Positions 22,967-36,600 of a DNA stretch of 64,000 bases are shown in pieces. The notes below the pieces were generated by a model. The model saw only the letters and a list, made by a program, of their open reading frames with translations. It did no database searches and had not been told where the DNA came from. Every line of letters starts with the position of its first letter. Within the stretch, counting starts at the first letter, position 1. The position numbers were made by a program, and so were the translations under genes. Source of the DNA: Helopsaltes ochotensis. Lineage: Eukaryota > Chordata > Aves > Passeriformes > Locustellidae. The stretch covers positions 1,125,896 to 1,189,895 of the forward strand of contig VXBM01000139.1 in NCBI GenBank assembly GCA_013400155.1, read 5' to 3'.

Positions 22967-25256
22967 ATGTTAATTTAAAAGACAATGCTTAGTTTGTAGT
23001 TTCAGGGAGTGGATCAGAACTTCACCTCCTCTGTGACTGCATGACTTCCATCAAGGAGCTCTTATGCTACATACCAACAAAGGGACTGGCTTCAGGGCTA
23101 TGCTTCCTTTGGGCCCATGTTATCTATTCTTACTTTGCAAATGAAATGAATGTGCTTGTAAAGTAAACATCCATCATGCTCCATGAAAGACGTGGTAAGC
23201 AACAATTCCTATCTGAAGTGAGCTCCCATGTAGCTCAGTTTCATACCTAGCTGTCAATAGCTCTTTTATGGGCTCCTCAGGATACATCAGATGTGTATCA
23301 GATACAATTATCCTCTTTTGTTTGTGCCACTGAGTCTGGCTCAGCTCTTTAAAACTCAACCCCTGCTCAGTCCACAGTGATCATTTTCATCACTTGCTTT
23401 AGCAAACTTTCATGACCTGGAGAAGTTCAACTGCAGTTAGCAGCAGTAGTGTAAAATTAATTACTTTTGTATATTCTTGAGCTGTAAGCACTGGTGCAGC
23501 TACTGTGCTGTAATATTAGATTAAACTGAGTACATTATTAGCTTTATCAATGATTCATTACAATCTTAATGCCAACTAAAAGGACACAGAGTACCCGTTT
23601 ACCACTGTGCCTCTAGCAAACACTGCAGCACATACAGGCTTTTTTTTTGGAAGAGCCTTTATCAAAGAATATAAAGTAGCAAAAATTTCCTGAGTTCAGT
23701 ACATGTATTTCAAGTATATTATATCAGAAATAGGAAAAAAAACCCCGGTTTTAACTTCAGACTTAAGGCAAGGTGCTCAAGATGAAACTCTGAGCCATGT
23801 GTTCCAGGCAGCCAGGATTAATATAAAATCTGTGTGACAGCAGACAACTATAGAGTAAGAGCTGGACCATTCGTAACACTGATGGACAATTTTGCTTGTG
23901 TCAGTCTGTGCAAAGGCTGGAACAACTGAATGCAACTGTGAAACAAGGTTGAATGAAAAAAAGGGACTCACAAAGATTCTCAGAGGCATGTGGCATGTGA
24001 GTCATTGCCTCCTCTCAGCCATCCCTTCTTGTCTTTCCCCATGTTTTGGAAGGTATTGTCTCCTTAATTCATTAGTCCATTTGTTTCCTCCACTGAAAAG
24101 TCATTCCTCTTACACTCTTCTCTTCATAGCAGGCCCTGAAGGAAGGGTGGGCATTTGGAGTGCTATTAATATATCCAAAAATGCTAACTAGTAACAGAAT
24201 AAGGAGAATAAGGGAAATTTTCTTTTTCTCTTCTTTTACCTTTTGGGTCAGGATGAGAAGGATCATTCCAAAGAACAGATTTTAGCTGGTACAGATGTAA
24301 TACACAATGTCAAGGCTTTCCAGTCTTTGTGAAATCTGCGTGATTGGCTTGTGATATGCACATTTGTCAACAATTGTATATTCACCACCTTGGGCTTGAA
24401 CCAAATCCTACTACACCCCAGTTTGCCACTGGTATAACCACTGATTTCAGTTAAATTAGTCTTTATTTACACTGGTGGGAATGAAGAAAGGCAGGTTTGC
24501 TAAGTGCAGCAGATCACAGAAACCAGTCCTTTTCTTCAAGGGAGGCATTAGTCACCGCTGCAGGCACTTTGATTTGTTAGTCTGTACACAGCACAAGTAG
24601 GCTTTCAAGAAGGCAAAAGAGTATTTGCGTGGATTTCCTGGGATGTTTGGCGCTCTTGTAAGAGGTGTGTTCGTTTTGGTAAGGTTGGTTAAAATAGGTA
24701 ATTGCCTGCTTCAAAAATGAGTCAATGGAACTCCAGAAACAGACCCCACCAGGGGTTAGAAGCCAGGGTTGCTGTGGGTGAGACTGGCAGGTATTTCCTT
24801 TACCTGTGTCCCAAGAACAGCCCACAGATGTTTACAGGGCATCTCTATTAGTACCTGAAGGATGGGAGCAGTGCCATGTGTCTCAATACTCGTGTTTGAT
24901 TACTGTTACTCACTGGTAGGTATTTGAATGTGCCTTATAGAGCTCAAAGTCCTTCCAAGAAAATAAATAGTTATTAATGATAACAATTAGATTACTGGAG
25001 CCTTTGGAGCCCTGCTGGGATTCTCTGACCCAGGACCAGGAGACTCAGTAAACCGTGAGTAAGAAAATTAAACTCCCAGTGATTAGCTTTCATTTTACTG
25101 GAGATAAATCTGTATTTCTACTGGAAAACATTTAGGGTTTAATGACTTAAAAATAACTGAAAACTACTGAGTACCACTTTTGCCATTTGCAGATAGATGA
25201 CAGTAAATAACATTATATAAATGAAAATTCTAAATGATTAGATTCAGATATTTAGC
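22967..25256. other. Non-coding tract, nothing recognised
   Basis: A+T-rich DNA without identifiable repeats or exons. Confidence 0.45.
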
Positions 25257-25470
25257 CCAAATGAACAGGATCACAAAGTGGTGAGGCTGGCAGGGACCTC
25301 TGGAGGCTGCCTGGTCCAACCCCCTACTCAGGCTCACTTTGAGCTGGTTTCTCAGGACTGTGTCCAGATGGCTTTTGAATGTCTGCAAGGATGAGGACTC
25401 TACAACCTCCCTGCACCAATGCTCAGTCACTCTCACAGTGAAAAAGTGTTTTCTAATGTTAAAACTCATA
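25257..25470 (-). mobile_element. CR1 LINE fragment (3' end)
   Basis: The plus strand reads ggctggcagggacctctgga, then gcctggtccaaccccctact and ctctacaacctccctgcacc: the reverse complement of the CR1 3' region. It is a short 5'-truncated copy. The 79-codon minus frame that covers it is not a gene. Confidence 0.9.
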
Positions 25471-25888
25471 CATTAAATCTCAATTTTCATGTGATTGCCA
25501 TAAAAATAATTTTGGAAAGTAAAAATATCAGGTTTTGCTCGCTCTCCTTCAAACTGAGTAAGCAAAATGGGCAATGTCTACAAAAGACAAGTAGATAGAA
25601 GAAATTGAAAAATAATTTACTATTTAAATGCTTCTTTCAGCCAAACCTAATTAGAAAGGTAATTTCCTAGAAGCTTTCAAAATTTTTCCCATTCCTTTCA
25701 CCAACATTTTTGCAGTATTACTGCACATTATACATGGAGCATGTCCCTGAAGAAATCTGGAAGGCCTTATCATTGATATGCTTCTCACAGCTTGCTGATG
25801 CTATGACACCAGCAGGAAAACCAGCCACTGTATGTGATCTAGGCTACAAGGCAGCTAGAAAGGCAGGGCTCCCTTACATATGCAAAAC
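25471..25888. other. Non-coding tract, nothing recognised
   Basis: A+T-rich DNA between the CR1 and the microsatellite. Confidence 0.5.
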
Positions 25889-26047
25889 ATATATAAATAT
25901 AAATATAAATATAAATATAAATATAAATATAAATATAAATATAAATATAAATATAAATAGAAATAGAAATAGAAATAGAAATAGAAATAGAAATAGAAAT
26001 AGAAATAGAAATAGAAATAGAAATAGAAATAGAAATAGAAATAGAAA
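25889..26047. repeat. Two-phase hexanucleotide microsatellite
   Basis: About 11-12 units of ATAAAT run from 25889 to 25959, then switch at 25960 to about 14-15 units of AGAAAT. The switch is a single A-to-G change per unit and is abrupt. Because the period is six, some frames never meet a stop and translate as dipeptide runs (Ile-Asn then Arg-Asn; on the other strand Ser-Ile or Phe-Tyr). These are artefacts. Confidence 0.97.
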
Positions 26048-26059
26048 CATACATATATA

Positions 26060-29000
26060 TAGTTCTGCAAATACTCTATGGATATATATATTAAAAATGC
26101 TGAGTATTTAAATCAGTTAATATGTAACATAAATATAGAGATGCACTCGTGTATGTGTGTGTGCATACATGTTTAAGCTTTATTTCTCCTTTATTCCCTT
26201 CCTCCTATACTAGTCTACTTAGATTGTAAGCTTTGTAAATCAGATGCTATGCCTGTACTATGCATCTTGTCTTGAGGTGGAAATGAGGGTAATCATGTAA
26301 TATAAATCACAGAATCACACACAAATATTAATCTATAACTCAAAATCGATGCTCAAAGAACATTAAGGCTGCAAACTGAAGCAGACAGAGATTGGAAAGA
26401 CCAGGACCAGGGAGTCCTTTGCCACTTTAATTCAGTCTCTTTGCATACTGCTAATTACCTGATCATATATTCTGGTTTTAGCTTTTTCATCGCCTCATCC
26501 AGTGTTTGAAATGTGTGGTTCTAATTTATTGAGCAGTGATGCAAAATTGGATTTCCCCTGACACTTCCACGGGTGAATTTACATCCTAGTTGCTCCATGC
26601 TGTTTAAACACTGCTACTGGAAAGAAATGGTTGTTTCCACTCTTTTTTGTGGGTCCATAGATAATGGCAAACTGAGCTAGACTAAGTCAGGATAGCTCTG
26701 ATTTGGCAAAACTGACATAGATTAAAGTGAAAAGTTAAAAAACTTGGGGGACACAATTTGATCTATACCTAATTTTTCACAGTATCCATCACCAAGTAAT
26801 AGTTATAGTTTCAAAGCTTAGTTCCTGAAGCTGTGTTTGATGCTCAGAAGTTCTGAAAAATGAGCCCAGAGAGCAGCAAGCAACGTTTAACTGCAGATTG
26901 TAGCCCAAGCCACTGAGCCATCTGAATCCAGATATCAACTTCTGTAGTTATGTTCAAGACACCCAAGAAGTAGTAGAGCTCTACAGGATGTCCTGTGGGT
27001 CCCCATACATTCTGTGGTGAGAAACACTGATTCTGGGTTGCTTCAGGCCAGCACACATCAACAGGATCCACAAATGGAGTTTTGGAATGAATTAAATATG
27101 AAAATGAATAATGCACCTTGTGCACCACTCACGAGGAGACCTAGTTTGAGGCCACATTTAATTTCATATGCCTCTTAAATATTACATTGTCATTGCACTA
27201 CCAAATGATAAAACAAAAATCCCAGGCTGTATCCTGAGACAAGCAACGGAGGTTTTGGTAGCCAGGCAGGGAGAATCAGGAGTGCTGGCCCTTTGGAAGG
27301 TAGCAGGAGCTCTGAGAGCTACCGAGCAGGTGAGCTGGCTGGGTATTTCATGAAATTCATCCCCTTTGACACCACTTCTTACCATCATTCAGTTTTGAAG
27401 TCAATCTTGGGTGTATTTCTTTGGGGCTGCCACTTCCCATAAAGATTTTCCAGTTTTTCACAGCCTCTGACGTATTCGCATCTGTTTGCATTCACTTCGG
27501 GCTTGGAAACATTTCTCAAGAGAAGGAGCAAGTCAGGTGAATTTTTCTAAAAGAAGAGGTATATTTCTTGAGCACAGTTTGTTGGTATTGCAGGAAAAGT
27601 GTGGTTTGTAAGAAATTTGTCTCCTTTCAAACCTTTGGGCTGATTTTTTTCCACAAGCTCTGTGGCTCTGGTGTCCGCTCTCTGCAAGGTGTTCCCAGCT
27701 CATCTGGCACAGCCAGCCTTTGTGCGTGACTCGAAGAGCTCTGCATTTCTTGTGACCTTTGAATTCATGCCCATGCACAGAGCAGTCCCCAAGCTGCTGT
27801 GTCCTGCCTCACTTCCAGCCTCCAAGGACTACCTGAAGTGCAGCACCAGCTAAAGAAAAACACTGAGGCTGTTTTTGGGAACTGCCCACAACCACCCCAG
27901 AACTTTTCCTGCTTGCAACTCACAGAAGAGATGTGAGCTGTATCTGGATGATATCCCGTGCCTGCACCTTTCTGGTACTTTTGAGTTCCATTTGATAGTA
28001 AAAGCAAAGAGAAGGAGGTGTAGGTATCAGTGTCGCAGGGTTTGCTCTCTTTATGCCTTTTTTGGATCACTTGTGGGCTGTGGAGCTGGTGCTGCAGCTA
28101 AATGCCCATCAGGGATGGGGAAGGCAGAAGTCTGAAAGTGCAGAAGATTTCTGGGGAAGGAGCGTGCAGGTGACCATGCAAGCAACCAGGGATGTGAAGA
28201 ACAGAAAGGCTCAGATGTGTGGCAGAGAGGAGGAGAGGGAGGACAGTCCTTGGCGTGGGGCAGGCTGTGGAGGATGTGAAGCGGGGGTCGACTCTAGGAA
28301 ACTGTCAACTGAGGTGTTTTGGAAGGGGTCAGGGTGCAGATCAAGACCAGCTGATGTAGCTGTGGGAGCAGTAAGGTGTATGGCCTTCTTCCCTTGTATA
28401 GCTCAGTGTGTTAGGCTGGAGAACAAGACTGCTAGGCCCTTCAAAGGCTTTTCAGGGACACATGATAACCTCAGGGGCTCTGACAAGCAGATGCACAGTG
28501 AGAAAGCAGCTCTCACACACGGGCAGGAGGGCTGAACAGCCTGGCCATCATGTGGTATGCAGTGTCATGGGGTGCAAGGGGAAGATGAGAATATCCCCTT
28601 TTGTCCTGTCTGAAAATCCATCCTGGGACTTAAGATGTTTGTGGCAGTCAAGAGCTCAGTTTGATGATCCCAGGAGCCCCTTTCTAGCCCTTTTTCTGTA
28701 CCCTGGGCATATATATTGCTGTGCAACACATCATTTGAGGGCATTTGGTTCATACAGCAAGCACAACATCCCTGCCAAACCCAGACAGGGCACTGCCCTC
28801 TATACATGCCCATTCTGTGCCTTTTGCTAAAGCACGTGTGGAGAGAGGTACATGGCTTTCCCATGCACATGCCTTCACCTTTCTGATGCCTGTACACTGG
28901 TTCTCATGACCGGGATCTGCACTGGAGCTAGTTCTCCTGACTAGCAACAAAACTTCTGTTGGCTTTAAGAAGAGCAGGAGTGTATGGAAAAATCTGTAAA

Positions 29001-32000
29001 AATCTGATTTCAGGTACAAGGGATTTATATAACATATCACTAATTAGAAATAATTCAGCTAAATGTGAAAATTAAATTAACAATAGGAGGGAAGCAACTG
29101 ACTTCAAACTGGACTTTTCTTCTATACTTTTCATTTGTCTATGGTTTAGAGAAAACAACCCCTCTTATTGGAGTTATCTGACTCCACAGCCACTGCAGTA
29201 CATCACTGCACTTTTTTTTTCTGCCACGTCTGGCAAGGAACTGGTACTCTGTTACCTGGGTTTCAGGTACAAGCCAGAAACATGACATTTAGTCACCTGC
29301 TCCTCCCATTTGTGTGTGTTAGATCAATGGTGTGGACCACTGTGAATTAATTGCTGTTCCCTTTTATGTACTCTAGCTGGCTACAGCTGCTCGAGACACT
29401 TTTAAATATCCCAACAACTCCAGTATTGTTTGCTGACATTTTCTAAATTCTCTGTCTGGCATCTGGTTGTCCTGATAGCATCAAATGCCCTGTTTCACTT
29501 GGAGGCAGCCAGAGGCTTTGGTTAAGGGCCTGTGCAGGTGTTGCGGAAACAATCCATGGCAATTTGAGTAGCATCTAAAAGCCATACTGTTTATTTTTCT
29601 GTTCACATGGGCTGCTTATCACAACCACCTGGAAAATTCCACACATGCAGTTACCCCAAAATGGGGCTTTGTGACAGTGCAAGAAATATGGTTATTTTAT
29701 CTGATTCTTTAGCAGTAAGTCACCAGTAGGTAAAGCATTTTTGGTGTAGAGTATGAAGGCAGAAAGATGAGAGGGAGTTTTAAATTTAGAAGGAATATTT
29801 TTTGATATGAAAGATTAACCCAAATTTCTGCTGTTGGTGGCCAGGAACCCATTCCCTTGCCATGGCCTCAGCTCCCACCATCAGCTTAGGCTTGTCTGGA
29901 GTTATGTTGTGTGAAGGTTACAGCTGGGTGCATTTGTGCCAGGGTTGTGTGTCAGTACTAGCTGGTACACTGACAGCTTACACAGAAACACCCTCTCACA
30001 GGTGCAGAGCATTTGCTTTCTCTGCTGCATTCCTTCAGCTTGACCAAGGTGGGAGCTCTGGCTCAGTGGAGACCCGTGGGTGTGCTGGGGACAAGGAGGG
30101 TGCCCGTGTGGCTGGGAAGGGAAAGGCCGAGCATGTCGAGAGATCCCCAGGGCACAGTGTACCTGTGGACAGCCACAGTATCCAAGGAGCCCAAGGGTGT
30201 GCCAGGCTGAGCTGCCAGGGCCTGCCTGCTCCAACTTTTCCCTAATAACAAACTGGAACACAAGGCAATAAATGAGGCTGAGATTAGAGTGAAGTGGCTG
30301 TTGTGTGCCTGAAGCTTCCTGTGGGGTCACTATCTCAGAAACAACATAAGCAAGAAACCATGAGCCAGGAAAGTAAGAGCTCTTTCCTGTGCCTTGCTTT
30401 CCTTCCGAGGTACAGGCAAGGTCCTCTTCTGTACCTGTAGCACATCACCTCTCAGTTCTGCTGAGGTGCTTTGGGGTAGCTGAAAGGGCACTGTGACACC
30501 TGTCCTGCCCTTCACCAACTCTATACCCAGCTTTTTCCTTCCTGCTCCATCTCAGTCTCCAGCCTTTTCTTGTGCAAATATGTGCATGGTTCTAATCTGA
30601 GTGGCAGGCGTTGTATGGCCATTCCTGGTCACCTGGAGCATATATGCCACAGCAGCTGATGTAATAAGGAATAGGGAAGTGGTCCTTGTGATCCTGCTAA
30701 TGGGGTGTGCATGGGGAGCTCCTCTCCTTGCTGTATCCCTGGTGCTGCACAGACAGTGTTAAAGAACTAATTTCTTTAAGAACACACACCACCACCACCA
30801 CCACCCAGAGACAGTTCAGCTAGATAGCTGTCCAGCCTAAAAATCAGTGTACCAGGGAATCTAATGCAACACATTAATGTAGTGAAATCACAGGTACCTC
30901 TGGAAGTTATCCCAAAACCATTTGGATGTCATAAGAGGGTGATTTTCCTGAAGATAATCCAAACCTCCCATAGTGATTGGTGTGCTCATAGTAAAGCTTC
31001 CTGGATTAGCACTCAGATTTTATTTTTGCTATGCAGTGTAAACCTTTTCACTCTGCTTGGGCTCCACTGCTTCCTTTAACATACTGTCCATTTTTACCAC
31101 TGATTCAGCAGTCTCCTCCCCATGAGCTATCACATCACTATTATCTTCCTTTTTAATCATATCTGACATGCAGTTGGCCTGTTTTACAACCTTATCAGTG
31201 AGATTTGTGTTCTCATTTGACCTCAGTCTGTCAGAGATTGGAGGGCAGGGAATCCCTGAAAGAGCCTCAGCCCTAGTGATAAATACTGAAGAGGAGAGGC
31301 ATCTTTCTTTGTGACCTCTTGCTGTGTTCTGTAAGAAACAATGCCAACCCCCCTACTATAGCCTGAGTGTCTGTACCCAATGCACAGAATCCCTTGCCTT
31401 CACTGGGTTCAGAACATACACAGAGCATACACAGTGCTACAGTGTGTAGTGTGTAATCACCTGTTTCAATAGAAGGACCCAGATGCTTGATTTTTCCCAG
31501 CTCTCTCCCCATTTTCCTGGTAGGGCTGAGAAATGTACCCCTGGTCAGCACCTGCCATAATGTTATGAACAAGCAAAAACTCTTCTGAAGCTGCCCAGCC
31601 ACTGCTCTTGTCAAGTGTCACTGGAAAACATGCAAGAGTGGTCTGCTACCTTAAGTTTTCAAAGGGATTCACAACAACATTGGAATTGTTTGTTTGTTTC
31701 AAATATAAAAAAAATCTGAAAGACCTAAAGGTTAATAGAGACTAATCCACTACAAGACTGAGAAACTGCCCATCTTCATACTGACATCTCCTATACTGTG
31801 GATTCCTCAGGACAGAGAATCCCCTTTCTGTGCTTTTTAAAACAAAGCTTTTGTGGTGCTAGATAGCTGCTGAGGGAAAGCAGAGCTCCTGGTCTCAAAG
31901 CATTTAGCTAGGTAAGGCTTCTGCACAGCCTCCATAAACACTTTTCAATTCCAGAAGAATACTGAGCAAGGCCTTCAGGATTTAGCCTATGACTTGTGAT

Positions 32001-32755
32001 TCTCATAGCACACAGGGCTCCTGAGATGATCTGAACTAAAATTGTGTCAGAGAGGTCTCTCATCCTGCTTTTGTTCCTGGTGCTGGTGGGGCAATAGCCT
32101 TAATGTCTGTAGCCCTTTTATGATTGCAACTTGTTGCACAAGAAGCAATTACAGATGAAGTCTGAGCTGCCTGGCCTGTGGCTGCCTTCTTGGGTTTTGT
32201 TAGGCATCTGTGGATAACTGGGTGGATGGAATGTGCCAACAAACATATTCCCCCCCATCAGGCTTGTCCTACGGCTTGCTTACATCAGTCACACAGAGTG
32301 ATTTGCCTTACTCTGGGGTAAGGGCAAATTGGGTGAGTTAGATAAAGGTCTCCAGTGTAGGATTGTCTCCAAATGGCAAATGCTGAGGTGGTTCTGTACC
32401 TCACCCCTGCACAGAAGAAATCAGGAAGGGAAGGAGGGCTGGAATATAAAGAGCTTTTCTATAGCTGTCCTGTGCAAGGCTGCCTTGCAAGGCAAGTTTC
32501 TGGAAGGCTGAAACTATGTCTCCTTACATTTTCCCAAATCACCGTGAAACACTAGAGAAGTTGCAAGACCAGTCAGGATTGCCCAGGTGCCCTGGAAGGA
32601 GAAAGCAGGCTGAATTGGCTGCAGTGTAGTGTAGCCTACAAACCTAGCCCATGCACATGAGCCTGTCCTTGGTCTGGGGCTGCTGGGGCTGCTGTGCCCT
32701 CTTTTCTCAAGCCCTTTGGCAGTTTTCCAGGATGTCTGTGAGGGTTATACAAATC
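26060..32755. other. Non-coding tract
   Basis: Nearly 7 kb without a defensible exon. A (CCA)n run lies at about 30788-30805. The region 27.6-30.5 kb is somewhat G+C-richer and holds chance frames up to 160 codons (28053-28535) with no recognisable domain. Confidence 0.45.
30788..30805. repeat. (CCA)n trinucleotide run
   Basis: About six CCA units following cacaca. Confidence 0.9.
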
Positions 32756-33690
32756 TCACACAAGATGTTTGTACCAAGTAGGCACTACTAGGCTGTCCTT
32801 GAAGAGGTTGCCATTTATTTTTTTTCCTTCCTCTGATGACACATTTTCTAAACCACAAAGCTGCTTTGATCTGGACAACATTAAGAGTCCTGCTGTGCTG
32901 TAGGCTTTCCCTTTAAACCTCTTGGCAATTATGGACACTGGCAGCTATGCCTCCCCTGGGGGCCACTGCTCAGAGGTCCTCCAAATGGGCCTTGCCCTTT
33001 CATACAGCTCTGGACCTTTTTTCTTCCTGGGACCTTCATACACAGAGGTTTTGCTTGTTGTTGAGCCTTGGCTGCCTTGGTTGGCTGCAGCTGGTAACAT
33101 GCTTGAGTTTAAGCCTTCCATGTATACAGGAACTTGACCTGATGTGAACTTCATGCTGCTGACTTCTTCCTCACGTTCCTCCTCTGCAGCCAGGCCAGCA
33201 CACAGAGATTTTGCAATCTTGTGCCACTGTTTTATGACCCACGTGGACCAACTGTGAAGAATTGGCTCTGACTTGAAGTTCAGGGCAGGAAAAAGGCTAA
33301 TTTCATCTTCTGTGTGATGATCCAGCATGGTGCTACTGTGTGCATCAGAGAAGTCATACTTGGAGGTCTGCTTATTTAAACGGAGAGTTTGGTTTCAGCT
33401 GACCTGGGTATAGTCATGTTACTGCCTGAAGGGATGGACTGGGGTTGGATTCCAGTTTTTAGAGCAGATGGCATATGGGAGGTTGTGTGCTAGCTTCCTG
33501 CCTGTTTCTGCCTGCAGCTGGATGTGGTCCTGGAATATACTTCTGTTAATAACAATGAGACAGCAGTAGAGCCAAACCATTCTGCCTGCCAGCCTGTCTG
33601 GAAGGTTGTCCCTTCTGTCCAGCAAGGATTTTGAAGTGTTTACATAAAGACAGCAGAAGTCTGTTCCAGGTGCCTAAGGGACAGCATGAA
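32756..33690 (-). pseudogene. Unusually open frame, possible degraded coding sequence
   Basis: One minus-strand frame stays open from about 33670 down to 32756 except for three stops: TAA and TGA near 33415-33380 and TAG near 32944. That is about 300 codons with three stops where random sequence of this composition would give about a dozen. The longest piece (ATG at 33328 to 32945, 127 codons) has a good initiation context (agcaccATGc) and mixed, soluble-looking composition with an acidic run AAEEEREEEV and a basic run PRKKKGPE. The next piece (to 32756) is also mixed in composition. I recognise no domain. It may be a decayed exon, a retrocopy or a lineage-specific frame, but chance is not excluded across 64 kb. 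Confidence 0.25.
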
Positions 33691-36600
33691 GGAGCCAAAA
33701 TGTTTTTCAGATGTAGAAAACACAGCTTTTCATGGTTTTGTTCTAGAACTCACTGGAAAGGAGGCAAAGTTTTCAGCTGCCACCAGCTGTCAAGTGCTCT
33801 GCAGAAGTGTAGTTGGTGGTGTCCATCACCACCATTTCTCATAAACTCATTTCACCATAAACTCCTTTCACCATCAACTCCTTTCCCCATGGGCAGTCAT
33901 CCATACAAAAGCTGTCACCAATCACCTCCACAATCAGGCTACATGACAGCAGTCCTGGGATTCCTAATGGCAGGAGACTGCCTGGTCACCACAGGGTGAG
34001 GTGTGCCTCACCACGTCTTTTAGGGGAGTGCCAAAACTCTTGGTGCCTTATTAGGCATCTCTAAGCCAGGAAGCAGCTCCCTGCCTGGGTTAGTGGCCAA
34101 GAAACCTGCCTGACCCCTTACCTTTAGCACAGGCCATCAAGTGTCAATCAAAGGACACTACTAACAAGGACTTCGGCTCTTTCTCTGAAGCATGCTGGTG
34201 CTTCATGCATTGCTAATTCTTTCCAATCATGCCTCTCTTCACTTCAACTGCTCTTTGCTGCAGTGCTGGATAGAGGCAAAGTGAGCAAGTTTTCTTTCTT
34301 TCTCCAATCCACAGTATGAGTGTCTGTTCATACTCCAAAACATGCTTCCTCTTCCCTTTTATCTGATTTTAAGGGGTTCTAGTTTCTCTAGGCTCAGTTG
34401 CTTTTCTACCTTCTCTGCCCCTGCCTTTCTGGGCCATGCTCAGCCACAAGTGTGAGCTATGCAAAATGCTTGTCTCACATCAGGGGTAACAGATATTCTC
34501 CTCATTTCTGTACAACTCTACTGCCAGTAATAAGGATGTAAATAATGCATGAACTGACGCTAGATGGGGATCAAATATGCACAGCTGTGAGTTATTATGT
34601 GGTACCCTGCTTTAAGGTTGGTGAAAAGAACCACTTTACAGCTACTTATGATTTTTGTATTTGCTTCACAGGAACTTTCATCTGAATGTGCTCACAAGAT
34701 AACATCTTAATTAGTCACAGTCCTTGTTTCAATTTCTGCTTTGTTTGACTTTGTTCGTTAAACACCTGAGCTTCCCAGACCAGGGTCATAGGAAAGCCCA
34801 TGGGAAGTGGAGATTTTTCACTGTAGGAGGGCAAGCAGAAAGGTAAAAGGAGAGGATTGTTTTCATCTCCCCTCACTTAGAGTAGCTCTAAATAATACAG
34901 CCTAAATCATCCCCATCTGGAGGCCTATGTGGACACCTCCCACCTTTGACAGTGAAATGGAGAAAGTTCACCTGAGGCGGGATGTTAGCCTAGGAAACAA
35001 AGCAGCAATTACCTATCCAGAACATTTTTACTGTGTCTTGTTTTCAAGTTTTCATATTATGTGAAATGACAGCAAATCAGGCACAACACAAGGCAAATTG
35101 TCTCTGAAGCTCTCAAAATTGTCACTTTTAGACAGTTTTGTGTTCAGCTATTACAAGTATTCTTTTCTAAATCTTTTCCTGTCTTTGTTGTTGTTGCTGC
35201 TTGCTCACTGAGACACATCAAAAGACTTGCCAAGTTCCTTTTTTCTCCTGCTCAAAAGGCACCTGTGCCTCTCGCTGCCTCACGCTGATCCATTTCTAGC
35301 ACACTTGACACACGAAGGTCAAACACTTCTTCTGATGCTTCTGAGCTTGTGCATTGTGAACCAGCTGACGCCTGTGAGTGTTCCTTTCACAGCCCCGGGA
35401 GGACAGGCAGTCTGGCAAGGCAGCACCCAGAGCTCACTGAGCTCAGGTTGGGAAGGCTTTGCTTTGCAAATCATCTCATCAGGGATGACTCAACCCCAAG
35501 GCAGGCACGTGCTTAAATAGAGGGGGATTATTATGAAATTTCCATCCTTCCCAGGCTGGAAACTGCAGGCAGCCAAAGTAGATGTCAGAGGATCAAGGAC
35601 AGTGAAGATGCCAAGTGTCCAGGCTGTTTAAGGTTATAAATAAGGTATTTTAGGAACAAAGGAGGGTGAAAGGCCCATCTTTCTGGCTGGTCCTCATGCT
35701 CCCCAGAATTGGGATACCATGAGGGGGACAAAGCAGGGGGCTTTGCCTCAGTGCACCACTTCTCATGTGGGAGCAGATGGCAGGGATGGGGCCACCCATT
35801 GGGCAGGAAACCAGGCCTTGAACAATGGGGTAAAGCTTGGGCACAGCACCTGTGTCATTCATGGCCCATCACAGTGTACCTGGCCTCGGTGAAGGCATCA
35901 TGTGCAATGATGTGGGGAAAGACTATTGCAGTACACAGAATTGAGATGAGACTGTTCAGCACTTACTTTAATTTTTTAGCTTATGTCACTTTGCAGTTTC
36001 TAACAAGCTTCATCTCATCTATTTGTATGTGGAACTTTTGTCCACCACTAGGTCACTGTTTTGTTCCTAGTGGAAACTGTAGGGTGTTGTCTATCAAGAA
36101 CTGTAAACACAGTGTCTCCCTTTAAGTGAACATTCCTTTTTGGTGAGTGGTTTTTGGTGAAGAGGTGAATCTTTTGCTTTCATTGTTGTGCTGCTCTCCG
36201 CTGTGTATTGAGTGCAGGCTAACACAGGCATCAACTCAGGGCTCGGGAAGGACAGTCTCCTCCATGGAGGGCACAGGGAACAGCCCAGCCATTAAATGAA
36301 GTTTCCCTCCCCAAACATGGGCACCACTGCTTGCCAAGGCGAGGACAGGGGTGTGCAAATGTGTGTCTCTTGTAATGAGTCTGCAAAGGAATCTCCATTT
36401 TCTTTGGCTTTGCGAGGGGGAGAGACGCCTGACCTGAACATCTGCATCCAGGCTGCCTCTCAACACTTTGGAGGGCACTGTCTGGGGAAAAAAAATCAAA
36501 TCCAGACCAATTAAAAAAAAACCAAAAAACAACCAGCTGGAAAGATTATGACTTGTCAGTGTCCAAAGCCCAGGCAGCAGCAGAGCACACCAGCAAGCAG

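Noticed and set aside
25710..26111. 133-codon frame and its minus-strand counterparts
   Set aside because: Translation of a period-6 microsatellite; dipeptide repeats only.
28053..28535. 160-codon plus-strand frame
   Set aside because: No recognisable domain, and frames of this length are expected by chance in 64 kb. Several similar ones overlap it.
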